From assembly GCA_021827865.1 (NCBI GenBank), contig JAKAUC010000009.1:434001-498000 (forward strand): a stretch of DNA of 64,000 nucleotides, read 5' to 3'. Origin of the DNA: an archaeon (GTDB taxonomy: Archaea; Thermoproteota; Nitrososphaeria; Nitrososphaerales; Gagatemarchaeaceae). How positions within the stretch are numbered: the stretch's first letter is position 1; every line of letters begins with the position of its first letter. Under the pieces are notes generated by a model. It saw nothing but the letters and a program-made list of their open reading frames with translations. It was not told where the DNA came from and did not search any database. Below, piece by piece: positions 1-8,865 of this stretch. The position numbers and the translations under genes are program-made.

Positions 1-1275
1 AGCATCCCCAGGGCTGCCGAGAGCGCGGGGGGGCTCCCTCTCCTGACCACGCCGTCGTGTTGCGGGTTGGCCATGCGGGCCGCCTTCTGGATGGCCTCCT
101 CGAAGCCCCTCCCCACAGCCATGACCTCCCCGATTGACTTCATCGACGTCCCGATCCCCCTGGCGGCTCCGTCGAACTTCACCGTGTCCCAGCGGGGCAT
201 CTTCACCACCAGATAGTCCAGGGAAGGCTCGAAGAGGGCGGTGGTGGTCCCCGACACCCTGTTCTTCAGCTCGGTGAGGTGGTAGCCGAGGGCGAGCTTC
301 GCTGCCACGTAGGCCAGGGGGTACCCGGTCGCCTTGGAGGCGAGGGCCGACGACCTCGATAGCCGGGCGTTGATCTCGATGGAGGCGTACCTCTCGGAGC
401 CCGGGTGGAGGGCGAACTGGATGTTGCACTCCCCGACGATGCCGCAGGTCCGAGCTGCCCGGAGGGAGGCGGTGCGGAGCAGGTGATACTCGGCGTTGGT
501 GAGCGTTTGGGAGGGGGCGACCACGATGTTGTCCCCGGTGTGGACGCGCATGCCGAGCATGTTCTCCATGTTGCAGATGATGACGCTGTTGTCATCTCTG
601 TCGCGCATTATCTCGTACTCGATCTGCTTCCACCCGCCGAGGTACTCCTCCACCAGGACCTGGTGCGCGAGGGAGCTGTTCAGGCCGCGCTCGACTATCT
701 GCGCGAGCTCCTGGAGGTTCCTCGCGACCCCGCCGCCCTTCCCCCCGAGGGTGTAGGCCACCCGGATTATCACAGGGAAGCCCAGCTCGTCCGCCGCCTT
801 CTTCGCCTCGTCGAAGGAGTAGACGGCGAAGCTGCGCGGAACGGGGACGTCGCAGCCGATCATGGTCTTCTTGAACAGGTCCCTGTCTTCGGTAAGCTGG
901 ATCCCTCGGATGGGGGTGCCGAGGACCTTCACCCCGTACCTTTCGAGGGCGCCGGACTCGGAGAGGCCTATGCCGCAGTTGAGGGCCGTCTGGCCCCCGA
1001 AGCCGAGGAGGATGCCGTCCGGCCGCTCCCTCTCGATGACGCTGGTGACCGAGTCGACCGACACAGGGACGAAGTGGATGCGGTCGGAGAACTGCGAGCT
1101 GGTCTGTATCGTAGCTATGTTGGGGTTGACCAGGACTGAGTCGACCCCCTCCTCCTTCAGCGCTTTCAGGCACTGGCTCCCGGAGTAGTCGAACTCCCCC
1201 GCTTCGCCGATCTTGATGGCGCCGCTCCCGATTACGAGTACTTTCTTTACGCTCTCACGCTTCGAAGCTCTTCAC
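1..1275 (-). CDS. carB: Carbamoyl-phosphate synthase large subunit, N-terminal part (runs off the window)
   Basis: Makes carbamoyl phosphate from bicarbonate, ATP and the ammonia delivered by CarA; first step of pyrimidine and arginine synthesis. About 420 residues are visible. They begin with the biotin-carboxylase-like fold start KKVLVIGSG and continue through FDYSGSQ, LLGFGGQTALNCG, TLGGKGGG, an ATP-grasp stretch with VVAPSQTL, and EINARLSRSSALASKATGYP. The gene follows carA directly on the same strand. Oddity: the reading frame that encodes the protein has a stop at 1274-1272 and then no ATG, GTG or TTG before the conserved core. A GTG at 1275-1273 lies in the neighbouring frame and hits TGA at 1257-1255; skipping one base there joins it perfectly to the CarB frame. 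So there is a one-base indel, an assembly error, or a +1 shift. Family assignment is certain; the start is unresolved. Confidence 0.93.
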
Positions 1276-2413
1276 CTCTTGGCTGCCTTCCCCTCCGCGC
1301 CATCTCCGCGAACCTGTCGAATACGAAGAGGGTGTCGTAGGGTCCCGGGGTCGCCTCCGGATGGAACTGGACGGCCATGCACGGCCTGGAAGCGTGGAAG
1401 ACGCCTTCGATGGTCTTGTCGTCTGCGTTGACGAACCACTGGCGGAGATCGGTCCCCTTCAGGGTCTTCTCCGAGATGGCGTAGCCGTGGTTCTGGCTGG
1501 TCACGTATCCCCTCCCGGTGGTGAGGTCCACGCAGGGCTTGTTCTGCCCCCTGTGACCGTACTTCAGCTTGAAGGTCTCGGCCCCCTGGGACATCCCCAC
1601 CACCTGCTCCCCGAGGCAGATCCCCAGGACGGGGACATCTCCGTCTATGAGCGAGCCGACGCACTTCGCGGTGTCGGCCAGTAGATTAGGGTCCCCCGGG
1701 CCGTTGCAGACGACGACCCCCGCTGGGTCGTACTTCATGACCGCCGAATATGAGGAGTCGTAGGGGAGGCGGACCACCTGGAATCCGCGCCTGAGCAGGT
1801 TCCTCACTATCCCGAGCTTTGTCCCGCAGTCGAGGACGACGACCCTCGTGCCTGGCTCCCCATGGACCACGGGGCCGGAGACCGACACCCGCTTCACCAG
1901 GTTCTGCGAGGAGTAGCTGCTCGCCTTCGCGAGCAACTCTGCGAGCATCCTCCTGTCCTTCGCGTCCGGGCCGCTGGCCAGGATCCCCATCATCACACCT
2001 GCCTCCCTGAGCTTCGTGACGAGGGCCCTGGTGTCGACCCCCTGTATCCCCGGGATCCCCTCTGACTCCATCCACTTCGACAGCGGCCTCTTCGAGGCCC
2101 AGTGGCTTGGAGAGTCGCAGGCCTCCTGGACGACGATCCCGCTCACTTTGATGGAATCGGACTCAAAGAAGCGCGGGAGGCCGAACTCATCCCTGGCAGA
2201 GTACGGCGGGACGCCGTAGTTTCCTATGAGCGGGTACGTGAACGTGAGGATCTGTCCCGCGTAGGAGGGGTCGGTCATCGACTCGAGGTAGCCGACCATG
2301 CCTGTGTTGAAGACGACCTCGCCCACCGAGTCTGCTTCGGCCCCGAAGCCCTGACCAAAGAAAGTAGAACCATCCTCGAGAAGAAGAAGCGCGTCCCTTT
2401 TCGGAGTAGGCAC
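1247..2413 (-). CDS. carA: Carbamoyl-phosphate synthase small (glutamine amidotransferase) subunit
   Basis: Hydrolyses glutamine and channels ammonia to CarB. The N-terminal CarA domain starts LLLLEDGSTFFGQGFG and contains GEVVFNTGMVGYLESMTDPSY. The C-terminal class I amidotransferase domain has VLGICLGEQ (nucleophile Cys) and VQFHPEATPGPYD (His-Glu of the triad). The open frame extends upstream to 2701 but the extra residues are unlike CarA and would overlap the neighbouring aminotransferase. I place the start at GTG 2413, giving 388 residues, the normal family size. A TATA-like CTTAAAAG stretch lies about 30 nt upstream and a GGAGG motif 13-18 nt upstream. The end overlaps the start of carB. 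Confidence 0.95.
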   Translation of the reverse strand: MPTPKRDALLLLEDGSTFFGQGFGAEADSVGEVVFNTGMVGYLESMTDPSYAGQILTFTYPLIGNYGVPPYSARDEFGLPRFFESDSIKVSGIVVQEACDSPSHWASKRPLSKWMESEGIPGIQGVDTRALVTKLREAGVMMGILASGPDAKDRRMLAELLAKASSYSSQNLVKRVSVSGPVVHGEPGTRVVVLDCGTKLGIVRNLLRRGFQVVRLPYDSSYSAVMKYDPAGVVVCNGPGDPNLLADTAKCVGSLIDGDVPVLGICLGEQVVGMSQGAETFKLKYGHRGQNKPCVDLTTGRGYVTSQNHGYAISEKTLKGTDLRQWFVNADDKTIEGVFHASRPCMAVQFHPEATPGPYDTLFVFDRFAEMARRGRQPRGEELRSVRA

Positions 2414-2492
2414 TCTAAGAAGAGAAACCTCCTTCGTTTCGCTTTTAAGGGTTTGGAGTTCCTCCGGGGTGCACCGGCTCGCGGACCGTCCG

Positions 2493-3530
2493 TCAGCGCC
2501 GGTCGCCCAGGAACGCCGCGAGCTCTTCCAGCCCGGCCTCCAGTTCGTCTCTGGGCGAGGTGAAGCAGAGCCTGAACGACCTTGGCGCCCCGAAGAAGTC
2601 GCCGGGGCCGACGAGGACGCTGCGGTGCGCCAGCAGGGCCTTCGCGAAGGAGACCGAGTTCGGACCCCCCTCATAACGGAAGAGGCGGAAGGGGGCGGCA
2701 CCGGAGAGTTCCGCCGACACCCCGAGGCCTCTGCGGGCGAACCTCCGGACCGCCGCCAGGTTCTCCTCGTAGGTCCTCCGCGCCCTTTCGACGAAGGGCC
2801 CCCTCTTCTCCAGGACCTGCCTCGCCAGCCAGAGGCTGTACTCGGAGTCGTGGCCGCTCAGCAGCTTCTTCCCCCTCCTCAGAAGACCGGCCCTCTTGGC
2901 GTCGGCTATCATCCATCCCACCCTCAGCCGGCCGAGGCCGTAGAATTTGGTCATAGAACTGCATGTGACGACATCATCCAGCCTCGAATGAAGTGTGGCG
3001 GGCTCCTCGAAGGCGAAGCCGCCGTAGGTTTCGTTCACGAAGACCGGCGCCTTCTTCGAGATCTCGCCGAGCCTGTCCAGGGCGGCGCTCCCGAGCCTGG
3101 CGCCCGTCGGGTTGTTCGGGTCGGTCAGGCCATAGACCGCGCCTGGACGGACCGCGCCGTCGAGCGAGTGTCCGACCTTCATCCCGAGCCAGCGGGGGAC
3201 GGAGAGCATGGGCTCGTAGTTGGGGACGGGGACGACGGCGCTCCCCTTGCCCAGGACGGAGAAAGCAAGGAAGATCGCCTCCGAAGCGCCGGAGGTCACC
3301 ACCACGTTCTTTGCTTCGACGCGATAGATCCTCGCGACGGTCTCTGCCAGAACCCTCTCGTGGACGTCCTTCTCCTTGCTGAACGCCTCGAATGAGGTAT
3401 CGACCCCGAGCTCTGCGAGGGGGGGCTCGGGGAGGCCGCTGTTGGAGAGGTTGTACTTTGCGTCCTTTGAGCGCCCTAGAATCCAGTCAACCAGCCTGAA
3501 CTCTGTGGGGAGCAAGGGCACCCGGGTCAT
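2493..3530 (-). CDS. PLP-dependent aminotransferase, class I/II (histidinol-phosphate aminotransferase-like)
   Basis: Fold-type I PLP transaminase of 345 residues. Visible motifs: VVVTSGASEAIFLA (cofactor phosphate-binding start), DPNNPTG (PLP ring contact), FVNETYGGF, and SSMTKFYGLGRLRVGW, where the Lys forms the Schiff base and the Arg binds the substrate carboxylate. It resembles the short archaeal enzymes related to HisC and aspartate/aromatic aminotransferases. The substrate cannot be told from sequence. It lies upstream of carA-carB on the same strand (79 nt gap) and divergent from pyrB, so it may share regulation with the pyrimidine genes, but no pathway link is proven. ATG start at 3530. 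Confidence 0.85.
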   Translation of the reverse strand: MTRVPLLPTEFRLVDWILGRSKDAKYNLSNSGLPEPPLAELGVDTSFEAFSKEKDVHERVLAETVARIYRVEAKNVVVTSGASEAIFLAFSVLGKGSAVVPVPNYEPMLSVPRWLGMKVGHSLDGAVRPGAVYGLTDPNNPTGARLGSAALDRLGEISKKAPVFVNETYGGFAFEEPATLHSRLDDVVTCSSMTKFYGLGRLRVGWMIADAKRAGLLRRGKKLLSGHDSEYSLWLARQVLEKRGPFVERARRTYEENLAAVRRFARRGLGVSAELSGAAPFRLFRYEGGPNSVSFAKALLAHRSVLVGPGDFFGAPRSFRLCFTSPRDELEAGLEELAAFLGDRR

Positions 3531-3682
3531 GGCGACCGCTTATCTCGGTTTCCGGCCGGTTCCGGTCTCCCTCCCAAGTGGCCCTGCAGACGAGGTCGAA
3601 GCCTTAAATCGCTCCGGGGGCTAAACACAGGGCGGGCTCAAAATTCTCACAGGGTTCTTAGGTCGGTCGCTGGGAGGAACAA

Positions 3683-3690
3683 TCAATAAC
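3683..3690 (+). promoter_or_regulatory. TATA-like box for pyrB-pyrI-pyrC
   Basis: The AT-rich run TCAATAAC lies in GC-rich DNA, centred about 28 nt before the pyrB ATG, as expected for a leaderless archaeal transcript. No other close AT-rich element precedes the operon. A further AT-rich element (CCTTAAATC, about 3601-3609) could serve the divergent aminotransferase-carAB unit. Placement is by eye. Confidence 0.4.
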
Positions 3691-3714
3691 CTTCCTCAAG
3701 CGGGGGTAAGATAG

Positions 3715-4653
3715 ATGGGCCCCAGCGTGGACTTCCTCGGGAGGGACGTAGTAAGCGCTCGCGACTTCAAGCGGGACCAGTACGACGAGATGCTCCGGGC
3801 CGTCGAAGACCTGGAGAAGAGCAGGGAGAGCCTCGACGGCACCCTGAAGGGCAAGCTCGCGGCGCTCCTGTTCTTCGAGCCGTCCACGAGGACCTACTCC
3901 AGCTTCCAGATCGCGGCGGAGAAGCTCGGCATGAGGGTGTCTGGTTTCGCCGGCCCCACTGGCTCGTCGATAACGAAGGGGGAGACCCTCCACGATACGG
4001 TCCGCATGTTCGAGGGGTACGGCGCCGACGTCTTCATCATCAGGCACTCGAAGATGGGCGCAGCTAGGTTCGCGGCCGAGATCTCCGATGTCCCGGTCGT
4101 CAGCGCCGGGGACGGTAGCAGGGAGCACCCGACCCAGGCGATGGTCGATCTCTACGCCATCAAGAAGGCGTTCGGAAGGATAGACGGCCTGAAGGTGGGG
4201 ATGCTCGGCGACCTGAGGTACGGACGGACCTCCTCGTCGCTCGCGTATGCCCTCTCCAACTTCGACGTGGAGATCACGTTCATCGCACCCGAGGCCCTCC
4301 AGATGAGGCCTGAGGTGTCTCACTTCCTGACGCAGCGGGGGGTGACCCCCAGGACGGCGGGGGCATTCAAGGACGTCGCCGGGAGCTTGGACGTGCTCTA
4401 CGTGACCAGGATCCAGAAGGAACGGATCCCAGACCCGACCGAATACGAGAAGGTCAAAGGGATGTACGAGGTCAACCTCGAGGCGCTCAGGGACGCAAAG
4501 CCCTCCCTGAAGGTCCTGCACCCCCTCCCCAGGGTGGACGAGCTCTCGACGGACATAGACGAGACCAACTACGCCCAGTACTTCGTCCAGGCCGCAGGTG
4601 GGCTCCCCCTGAGGATGGCGCTGCTGAACCTCATACTCGGAGGCGCAAGGTAG
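3715..4653 (+). CDS. pyrB: Aspartate carbamoyltransferase catalytic chain
   Basis: Condenses carbamoyl phosphate with aspartate to N-carbamoylaspartate, the committed step of UMP synthesis. The 312 residues show FFEPSTRTYSSF (Ser-Thr-Arg-Thr phosphate-binding loop, near residue 53), SSITKGETLHDT (Lys of the 80s loop), REHPTQAMVDL (His134/Gln137 region) and KVLHPLPRVDE (240s loop). Length is typical of the class that works with a PyrI regulatory chain, which follows 24 nt downstream. First gene of a pyrB-pyrI-pyrC operon. Confidence 0.97.
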   Translation: MGPSVDFLGRDVVSARDFKRDQYDEMLRAVEDLEKSRESLDGTLKGKLAALLFFEPSTRTYSSFQIAAEKLGMRVSGFAGPTGSSITKGETLHDTVRMFEGYGADVFIIRHSKMGAARFAAEISDVPVVSAGDGSREHPTQAMVDLYAIKKAFGRIDGLKVGMLGDLRYGRTSSSLAYALSNFDVEITFIAPEALQMRPEVSHFLTQRGVTPRTAGAFKDVAGSLDVLYVTRIQKERIPDPTEYEKVKGMYEVNLEALRDAKPSLKVLHPLPRVDELSTDIDETNYAQYFVQAAGGLPLRMALLNLILGGAR

Positions 4654-4677
4654 ACGGCCCAGACAGAGAGCGAGAGG

Positions 4678-5142
4678 ATGCTCGTGAGCAGGATCGAGGA
4701 GGGGACGGTCATAGACCACATCCCGGACTGGCGGGCGGACACGGTCTCCAGGGTTCTGCGGCTGGACAGGCTGGCGAAGATGCAGGCAGACGTCTCGGTC
4801 GTGATCCTGCAGAACGTGACGAGCAAGAGGCTCGGCAGGAAGGACATCATCAAGATCGACCGGTGGCACGTGGACGAGAGCGACGCCGACATACTCAGCC
4901 TGGTCTTCCCCGGGATCACGGTCAACTACATCGACGAAGGGAAGGTCTCGAAGTACACGCCACGGGTGCCGGACGCTATCGAAGGGCGCCTTCGTTGCCC
5001 CGAGCTCAACTGCATCTCGAACACGGAGAGGGAACCTGTCACCACCAGGTTCGCCACCCTCAAGAAGGAGAGGATGCTCCAGTGCCAGTACTGCGACGCG
5101 CTCTTCGACTTCGACAAGGTCCCCGACCACGTGAGGACATAG
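4678..5142 (+). CDS. pyrI: Aspartate carbamoyltransferase regulatory chain
   Basis: Allosteric subunit of ATCase that binds nucleotides and joins the catalytic trimers. The 154 residues have the N-terminal allosteric domain (GTVIDHIPDWRA, then VVILQNVTSKRLGRKDIIKI) and a C-terminal zinc domain with four cysteines in two pairs (RCPELNC and LQCQYC). A GAGAGG-like ribosome-binding site just before the ATG suits an internal operon gene. Fixed between pyrB and pyrC with short gaps (24 and 6 nt). Confidence 0.96.
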   Translation: MLVSRIEEGTVIDHIPDWRADTVSRVLRLDRLAKMQADVSVVILQNVTSKRLGRKDIIKIDRWHVDESDADILSLVFPGITVNYIDEGKVSKYTPRVPDAIEGRLRCPELNCISNTEREPVTTRFATLKKERMLQCQYCDALFDFDKVPDHVRT

Positions 5143-5148
5143 GCGCAG

Positions 5149-6423
5149 ATGGAGCACGACCTGGTCCTCGACGGGAGGGTCGTGACTCCCGAGGGCCCCG
5201 AAGACGCCGAGGTGGGGGTGACTGACGGGGTCATCAGGGAGATAGGCCACGGGCTCCGTGGGGCCAGAAGGATAAGGGCCGATGGGTGCCTCGTCTTCCC
5301 AGGATTCGTCGACGCCCACGTCCACCTGCGCGAGCCTGGATGGGAGCGCAAGGAGGGCTTTCGGACCGGGACCATGGCGGCAATACATGGCGGGGTGACC
5401 ACAGTGGCGGACATGCCGAACAACCCTACCCCCACCACGACCCCGGAGGCCCTGGAGGAGAAGTCGAGGCTGGCAGCGGCCAGGGCCCTGGTGGAGGTCA
5501 AGTTCTATGGCGGGATCGCGAGGGGGAGCACCGAGAGCCTCGTCAAGCTGTCCCCGGACGTCGCCGGCTACAAGCTGTACATGTCGGAGACCACGGGCGC
5601 GAGGTCGTTCCCGGCTGAAGAGCTGCCGCGGGTGTTCAGGCTGGTCGCCGGGACCGGGAAGCCGCTGAGCATCCACTGCGAAGACCAGGACGTCATCGAC
5701 GGGGCGGCGGAGAAGCTCTCGGGGGTGTCGCGGCCCGACGCCTACTGCGACATGAGGCCACCGAGTTCTGAGACGGAGGCCGTCGCCAGGGTGGTGCGTG
5801 CCCTCGAGGGAGAGAAGGGACTCAGCGCCAACGTCTGCCACGCGTCCCTGGGCGAGACTCTGTCGCTGGTGGAGGGCGCGAGGAGGGAAGGGCTGCGTCT
5901 GCGCTGCGAAGCCACCCTTCACCACGCATACTTCTCGCGGAGGGCCATGCTCGACAATCCCCTCCTCAGGACCAACCCTCCCCTCAGGGCGGAAGAGGAC
6001 AGGGAGGCGCTGGTCCAAGGCTTGCGACTGGGCAGGGTGTCGTTCCTGGTCACGGACCACGCCCCGCACCTGCTGGAGGAGAAAGAGGAGTTCGGGCTGG
6101 CTGGGGTCCCGGGGCTCGACGACTACTCTCATGTGGTCTCCTGGCTGATGTTGAGCCAGAGGGTGGACCCGGCGATCGTCGCCAGGGTCGCTTCCTTCAA
6201 CCCTGCGAAGTACCTAGGCCTGACGGACAGGGGCGAGGTCGCGCTGGGGAAGAGGGGGGACTTCACCGTGATCGACCTGCATGCCCCGGAGGTCGCGAGA
6301 GGGGACGACGTCAGGAGCCGATGTGGCTGGTCCCCCTACGAGGGGAGGGAGTTCCCCGGCAGGGCGAGATGGGTCGTCCTGGGGGGCGAGGTCCTGATGG
6401 ACGACTTTGAGTCTGTCAGGTGA
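5149..6423 (+). CDS. pyrC: Dihydroorotase, class I
   Basis: Cyclises carbamoylaspartate to dihydroorotate; amidohydrolase superfamily with a binuclear zinc site. The 424 residues show DAHVHLREPGWERKE (metal-binding His pair and substrate Arg), GYKLYMSETTG (Lys expected to be carboxylated), SIHCED, NVCHASLGE and TDHAPHLLEEK (Asp-His metal/acid-base motif). Length and order fit the class I family found in archaea and Gram-positive bacteria. It is the last gene of the pyrBIC operon, and its 3' end overlaps the convergent membrane-protein gene by 8 bp. Confidence 0.95.
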   Translation: MEHDLVLDGRVVTPEGPEDAEVGVTDGVIREIGHGLRGARRIRADGCLVFPGFVDAHVHLREPGWERKEGFRTGTMAAIHGGVTTVADMPNNPTPTTTPEALEEKSRLAAARALVEVKFYGGIARGSTESLVKLSPDVAGYKLYMSETTGARSFPAEELPRVFRLVAGTGKPLSIHCEDQDVIDGAAEKLSGVSRPDAYCDMRPPSSETEAVARVVRALEGEKGLSANVCHASLGETLSLVEGARREGLRLRCEATLHHAYFSRRAMLDNPLLRTNPPLRAEEDREALVQGLRLGRVSFLVTDHAPHLLEEKEEFGLAGVPGLDDYSHVVSWLMLSQRVDPAIVARVASFNPAKYLGLTDRGEVALGKRGDFTVIDLHAPEVARGDDVRSRCGWSPYEGREFPGRARWVVLGGEVLMDDFESVR

Positions 6424-6787
6424 ATTCGACTGCAGGCGAATCCCCTGGCGGGGACGCCGGGTTGGCCGCGGCCGTCAGCACCTTGGGGGTCCTGCCGAAG
6501 TAGGCGGTCACGACGATGAGGACGGCGACGGCGATGAGAATCAAGCCGAGCGCCTCGGTCAGGGGGACCAGGTACGTCAGTGAGAGCCCGGCGATGACTA
6601 CCCCCCAGCCCGCGTAGAATGCCCTGTCCTCCCTGCCGACGAAGGCGAAGGCGGTGACGAAGGTCCAGAGCCCGACCAGGAGCAGGATGACGGAGACGGT
6701 CCCCCGAAGGTCGACCAGCTTCAGCAGCCCGGCGGCGATAGAAAGCAGGATGGCGACCAGCGCGCCGATCCCCCAGGTTGACTTCAT
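6416..6787 (-). CDS. Small four-helix membrane protein of unknown function
   Basis: A 123-residue protein with about four hydrophobic helices (near residues 5-25, 30-50, 55-75 and 80-98) and a short polar C-terminus. The helix spacing and Gly/Ala-rich helices recall small HdeD/DUF308-like membrane proteins, but no diagnostic motif is visible. A TATA-like GGTTAAATAG stretch sits about 30 nt upstream of the ATG at 6787, so it is probably transcribed on its own. Overlaps the end of pyrC by 8 bp, tail to tail. Confidence 0.65.
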   Translation of the reverse strand: MKSTWGIGALVAILLSIAAGLLKLVDLRGTVSVILLLVGLWTFVTAFAFVGREDRAFYAGWGVVIAGLSLTYLVPLTEALGLILIAVAVLIVVTAYFGRTPKVLTAAANPASPPGDSPAVEFT

Positions 6788-6821
6788 GGAAAACCCTCAT
6801 TCTAACATGCGACCACGCTAT

Positions 6822-8261
6822 TTAACCAGGCGGTGCGGCGAGAGCGCAGCCTGGCGCCCTGGGGTATGGGCCGTACCTCCCCTCGTAGGCGCTCACGAGA
6901 CGGAACAGCGTTGCCTCGTCGAAGAGCTTCCCGACCAGCTGCACCCCCAGCGGGGTCCCTTCGGCCAGCCCCGAGGGGACTGAGACAGCTGGGAACCCGA
7001 CGTAGTTGAAAGGAAGCGTGAGCCTGTTCAGCGCCGAGTAGACCGGCACCTCCTTCCCCTTCAAGTGGACGTTGGACCGCCCAATGTCCGGGGCGGGGAT
7101 CGCAGTGCACGGGAGGGCGAGGACGTCGAAGTCCTTCATGGAGGCGGCGAACCTCTCCATGTAGGCGGGGCGGGCGTTGACCGCGCTGACGTAGTCTACG
7201 GCTTGGACGTCCTTCCCCTGCTCGAGGAGCCTTCTGACGTCGTCCCCGTAGAGCTCGGGGGTCTGCTGCAGCCAGCGGAGGTGGAACGCGGTGGCTTCGG
7301 CGCGCCTTATGGGCACCCACCTTTCGTACACCTCGCCTATGCCGTCGAGGCTCGCCTCTGACACCTGACACCCCATCTGACGGAGCCTCAAGAGAAAGGC
7401 CTCCACGTTCTCCTCGATCGCCGGGTCCAGGGCCTCGAAGAAGTACTCCTTGACCACCCCGACCCTGGCAGGCGCGTAGGGGAGGGCGAGGGAGGCGAGG
7501 TAGTCAGGCACAGCCTCGCTCGCAGTGGTCATGTCCCCCTGGTCCCCGCCGGCTACAGCCTGCAGTATGGCAGACGCATCCCAGGCCGACCGCGCGAGGA
7601 CCCCGACCGTATCCAGGGAGCTCGAGAGGGGGACCACCCCCAGCCTGCTCACCCTGCCGTAGGTGGGCTTGACCCCCAGCACCCCGCAGAGCGCCGCGGG
7701 GATGCGGACTGACCCGGCGGTGTCTGTCCCCAGAGCTGCCGCGGCGAGCCCGGCTGCCACGGCGGCCGCGGAGCCACCGCTCGAGCCCCCTGCTATCTTC
7801 GCCTGGTCCCACGGGTTCCGCACCGGGCCGTAGTGCGGGTTGACGCTCGTCGTCCCGGCCGCGAACTCATGGAGGTTGGTGGTCCCGACGATGACCGCCC
7901 CGGCGGCCTTCAGCTTCCTCACCACCGGTGCGTCGTACTGGGCCACGTTCCCGGAGAGTATCCTGGAGCCTGCCGTGCACCTCACCCCCTCGATGTATAT
8001 GATGTCCTTGACCGCGACCGGGATGCCGTCGAGGGGGCCGAGGGGCCTGCCTTCCCTGAAGCGGCGGTCTGACTCGCCGGCTGCCCTCAGGGCGGAGTCC
8101 CCCAGGACTGTTATGAAGCAGTTCAGCCTCCCGTTGGAGGCCTCGATGGACTTCAGGCACTCGCGGACCACCGTCGTGGGCAGGGCTCCCCCCGACCTGT
8201 AGGCCGCGCCCAGCTCCCTGATCGGCCCCGACGACCCCGGCACGACCGCCACCCCGGGCAC
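6822..8261 (-). CDS. Amidase-signature family hydrolase (GatA-like)
   Basis: Hydrolyses an amide bond; 479 residues with the amidase signature: GIPVAVKDI (catalytic Lys), AGGSSGGSAAAVAAG (Gly/Ser-rich loop with the cis-Ser), and GTDTAGSVRIPAALCG (nucleophile Ser in TAGS). No gatB or gatC lies nearby, so this looks like a stand-alone amidase and not the tRNA amidotransferase subunit. The GTG start is 3 nt after the stop of the thioesterase gene on the same strand, so the two are probably translated together. The substrate is unknown. Confidence 0.85.
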   Translation of the reverse strand: MPGVAVVPGSSGPIRELGAAYRSGGALPTTVVRECLKSIEASNGRLNCFITVLGDSALRAAGESDRRFREGRPLGPLDGIPVAVKDIIYIEGVRCTAGSRILSGNVAQYDAPVVRKLKAAGAVIVGTTNLHEFAAGTTSVNPHYGPVRNPWDQAKIAGGSSGGSAAAVAAGLAAAALGTDTAGSVRIPAALCGVLGVKPTYGRVSRLGVVPLSSSLDTVGVLARSAWDASAILQAVAGGDQGDMTTASEAVPDYLASLALPYAPARVGVVKEYFFEALDPAIEENVEAFLLRLRQMGCQVSEASLDGIGEVYERWVPIRRAEATAFHLRWLQQTPELYGDDVRRLLEQGKDVQAVDYVSAVNARPAYMERFAASMKDFDVLALPCTAIPAPDIGRSNVHLKGKEVPVYSALNRLTLPFNYVGFPAVSVPSGLAEGTPLGVQLVGKLFDEATLFRLVSAYEGRYGPYPRAPGCALAAPPG

Positions 8262-8264
8262 CCC

Positions 8265-8729
8265 CTAGCGCCAGCGGCCGAAGGCCGGGTGCCCCTCCCT
8301 GACAGCGACGAAGAGACCCGTCATGGTGGCGGTGACCGCGCCGCCGACCTCCAGCTCCCCGGAGACGTAGGCTCTGTCCCCCTCGACCTTTGTCGCCCGG
8401 GCGGCAAGGTGCCAGGGCTTGTCTATGGGGCTGGGCTTTAGGAACCTCACGGTGTACTCGGCCGTCACGGTCCCAGGCGGGGCTGGAAGCATCCTGGCTT
8501 TCATCAAAGCGTAGGCGGCAGCCCAGTTGCCGTGGCAGTCCATGAGCACTGAGATGATCCCGCCGCTGCCGTAGCCCTCGAAGGCCGTGTGCTCCTTTCT
8601 GGGGGTCCAGTCCGCGACCACTGACTCCCCGGAGGGGGCGCTCTTCAGCCTGAGTCCAAGCTCGTTCTTGGGGCCGCACCCGAAACAGACCCCGTTCGGT
8701 GCGTAGGTGTCTTGAAGGTAGTCAACCAT
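8265..8729 (-). CDS. Hotdog-fold thioesterase (PaaI-like)
   Basis: Predicted acyl-CoA thioesterase of 154 residues. The N-terminus carries NGVCFGCGPKNELGL, the Cys-x-x-Cys opening typical of one PaaI-like subgroup, followed by a hotdog core with GYGSGGIISVLMDCHGNWAAAYAL (catalytic Asp region split across the long helix) and TAEYTVRFLKPSP. I chose ATG 8729; a longer reading to 8789 adds residues overlapping the promoter of the divergent HerA-like gene. Upstream partner of the amidase gene in a two-gene unit. Confidence 0.82.
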   Translation of the reverse strand: MVDYLQDTYAPNGVCFGCGPKNELGLRLKSAPSGESVVADWTPRKEHTAFEGYGSGGIISVLMDCHGNWAAAYALMKARMLPAPPGTVTAEYTVRFLKPSPIDKPWHLAARATKVEGDRAYVSGELEVGGAVTATMTGLFVAVREGHPAFGRWR

Positions 8730-8865
8730 GCGCTCAGCTCCGGTGGGACGGCGCGTAAGGAGACATGAGACTCTGGGGGCTGTTTGCAATAAAAGCGTTT
8801 ACGGCCGGGGCGTCCCTCATCCGGCAACAATTTTACGCGCGGGGAGGGGGGCCCCAGGGGAAGAC

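Noticed and set aside
3658-6132. Long minus-strand open frame (over 800 codons) across the pyrB-pyrI-pyrC genes
   Set aside because: It is the antisense shadow of three unmistakable genes; its product is a Pro/Arg/Gly/Val-rich sequence with no domain, as expected from high GC coding DNA.
6822-8261. GatA subunit of Asp/Glu-tRNA amidotransferase
   Set aside because: Signature residues are shared by all amidases; no gatB or gatC next to it and the partner gene is a thioesterase.
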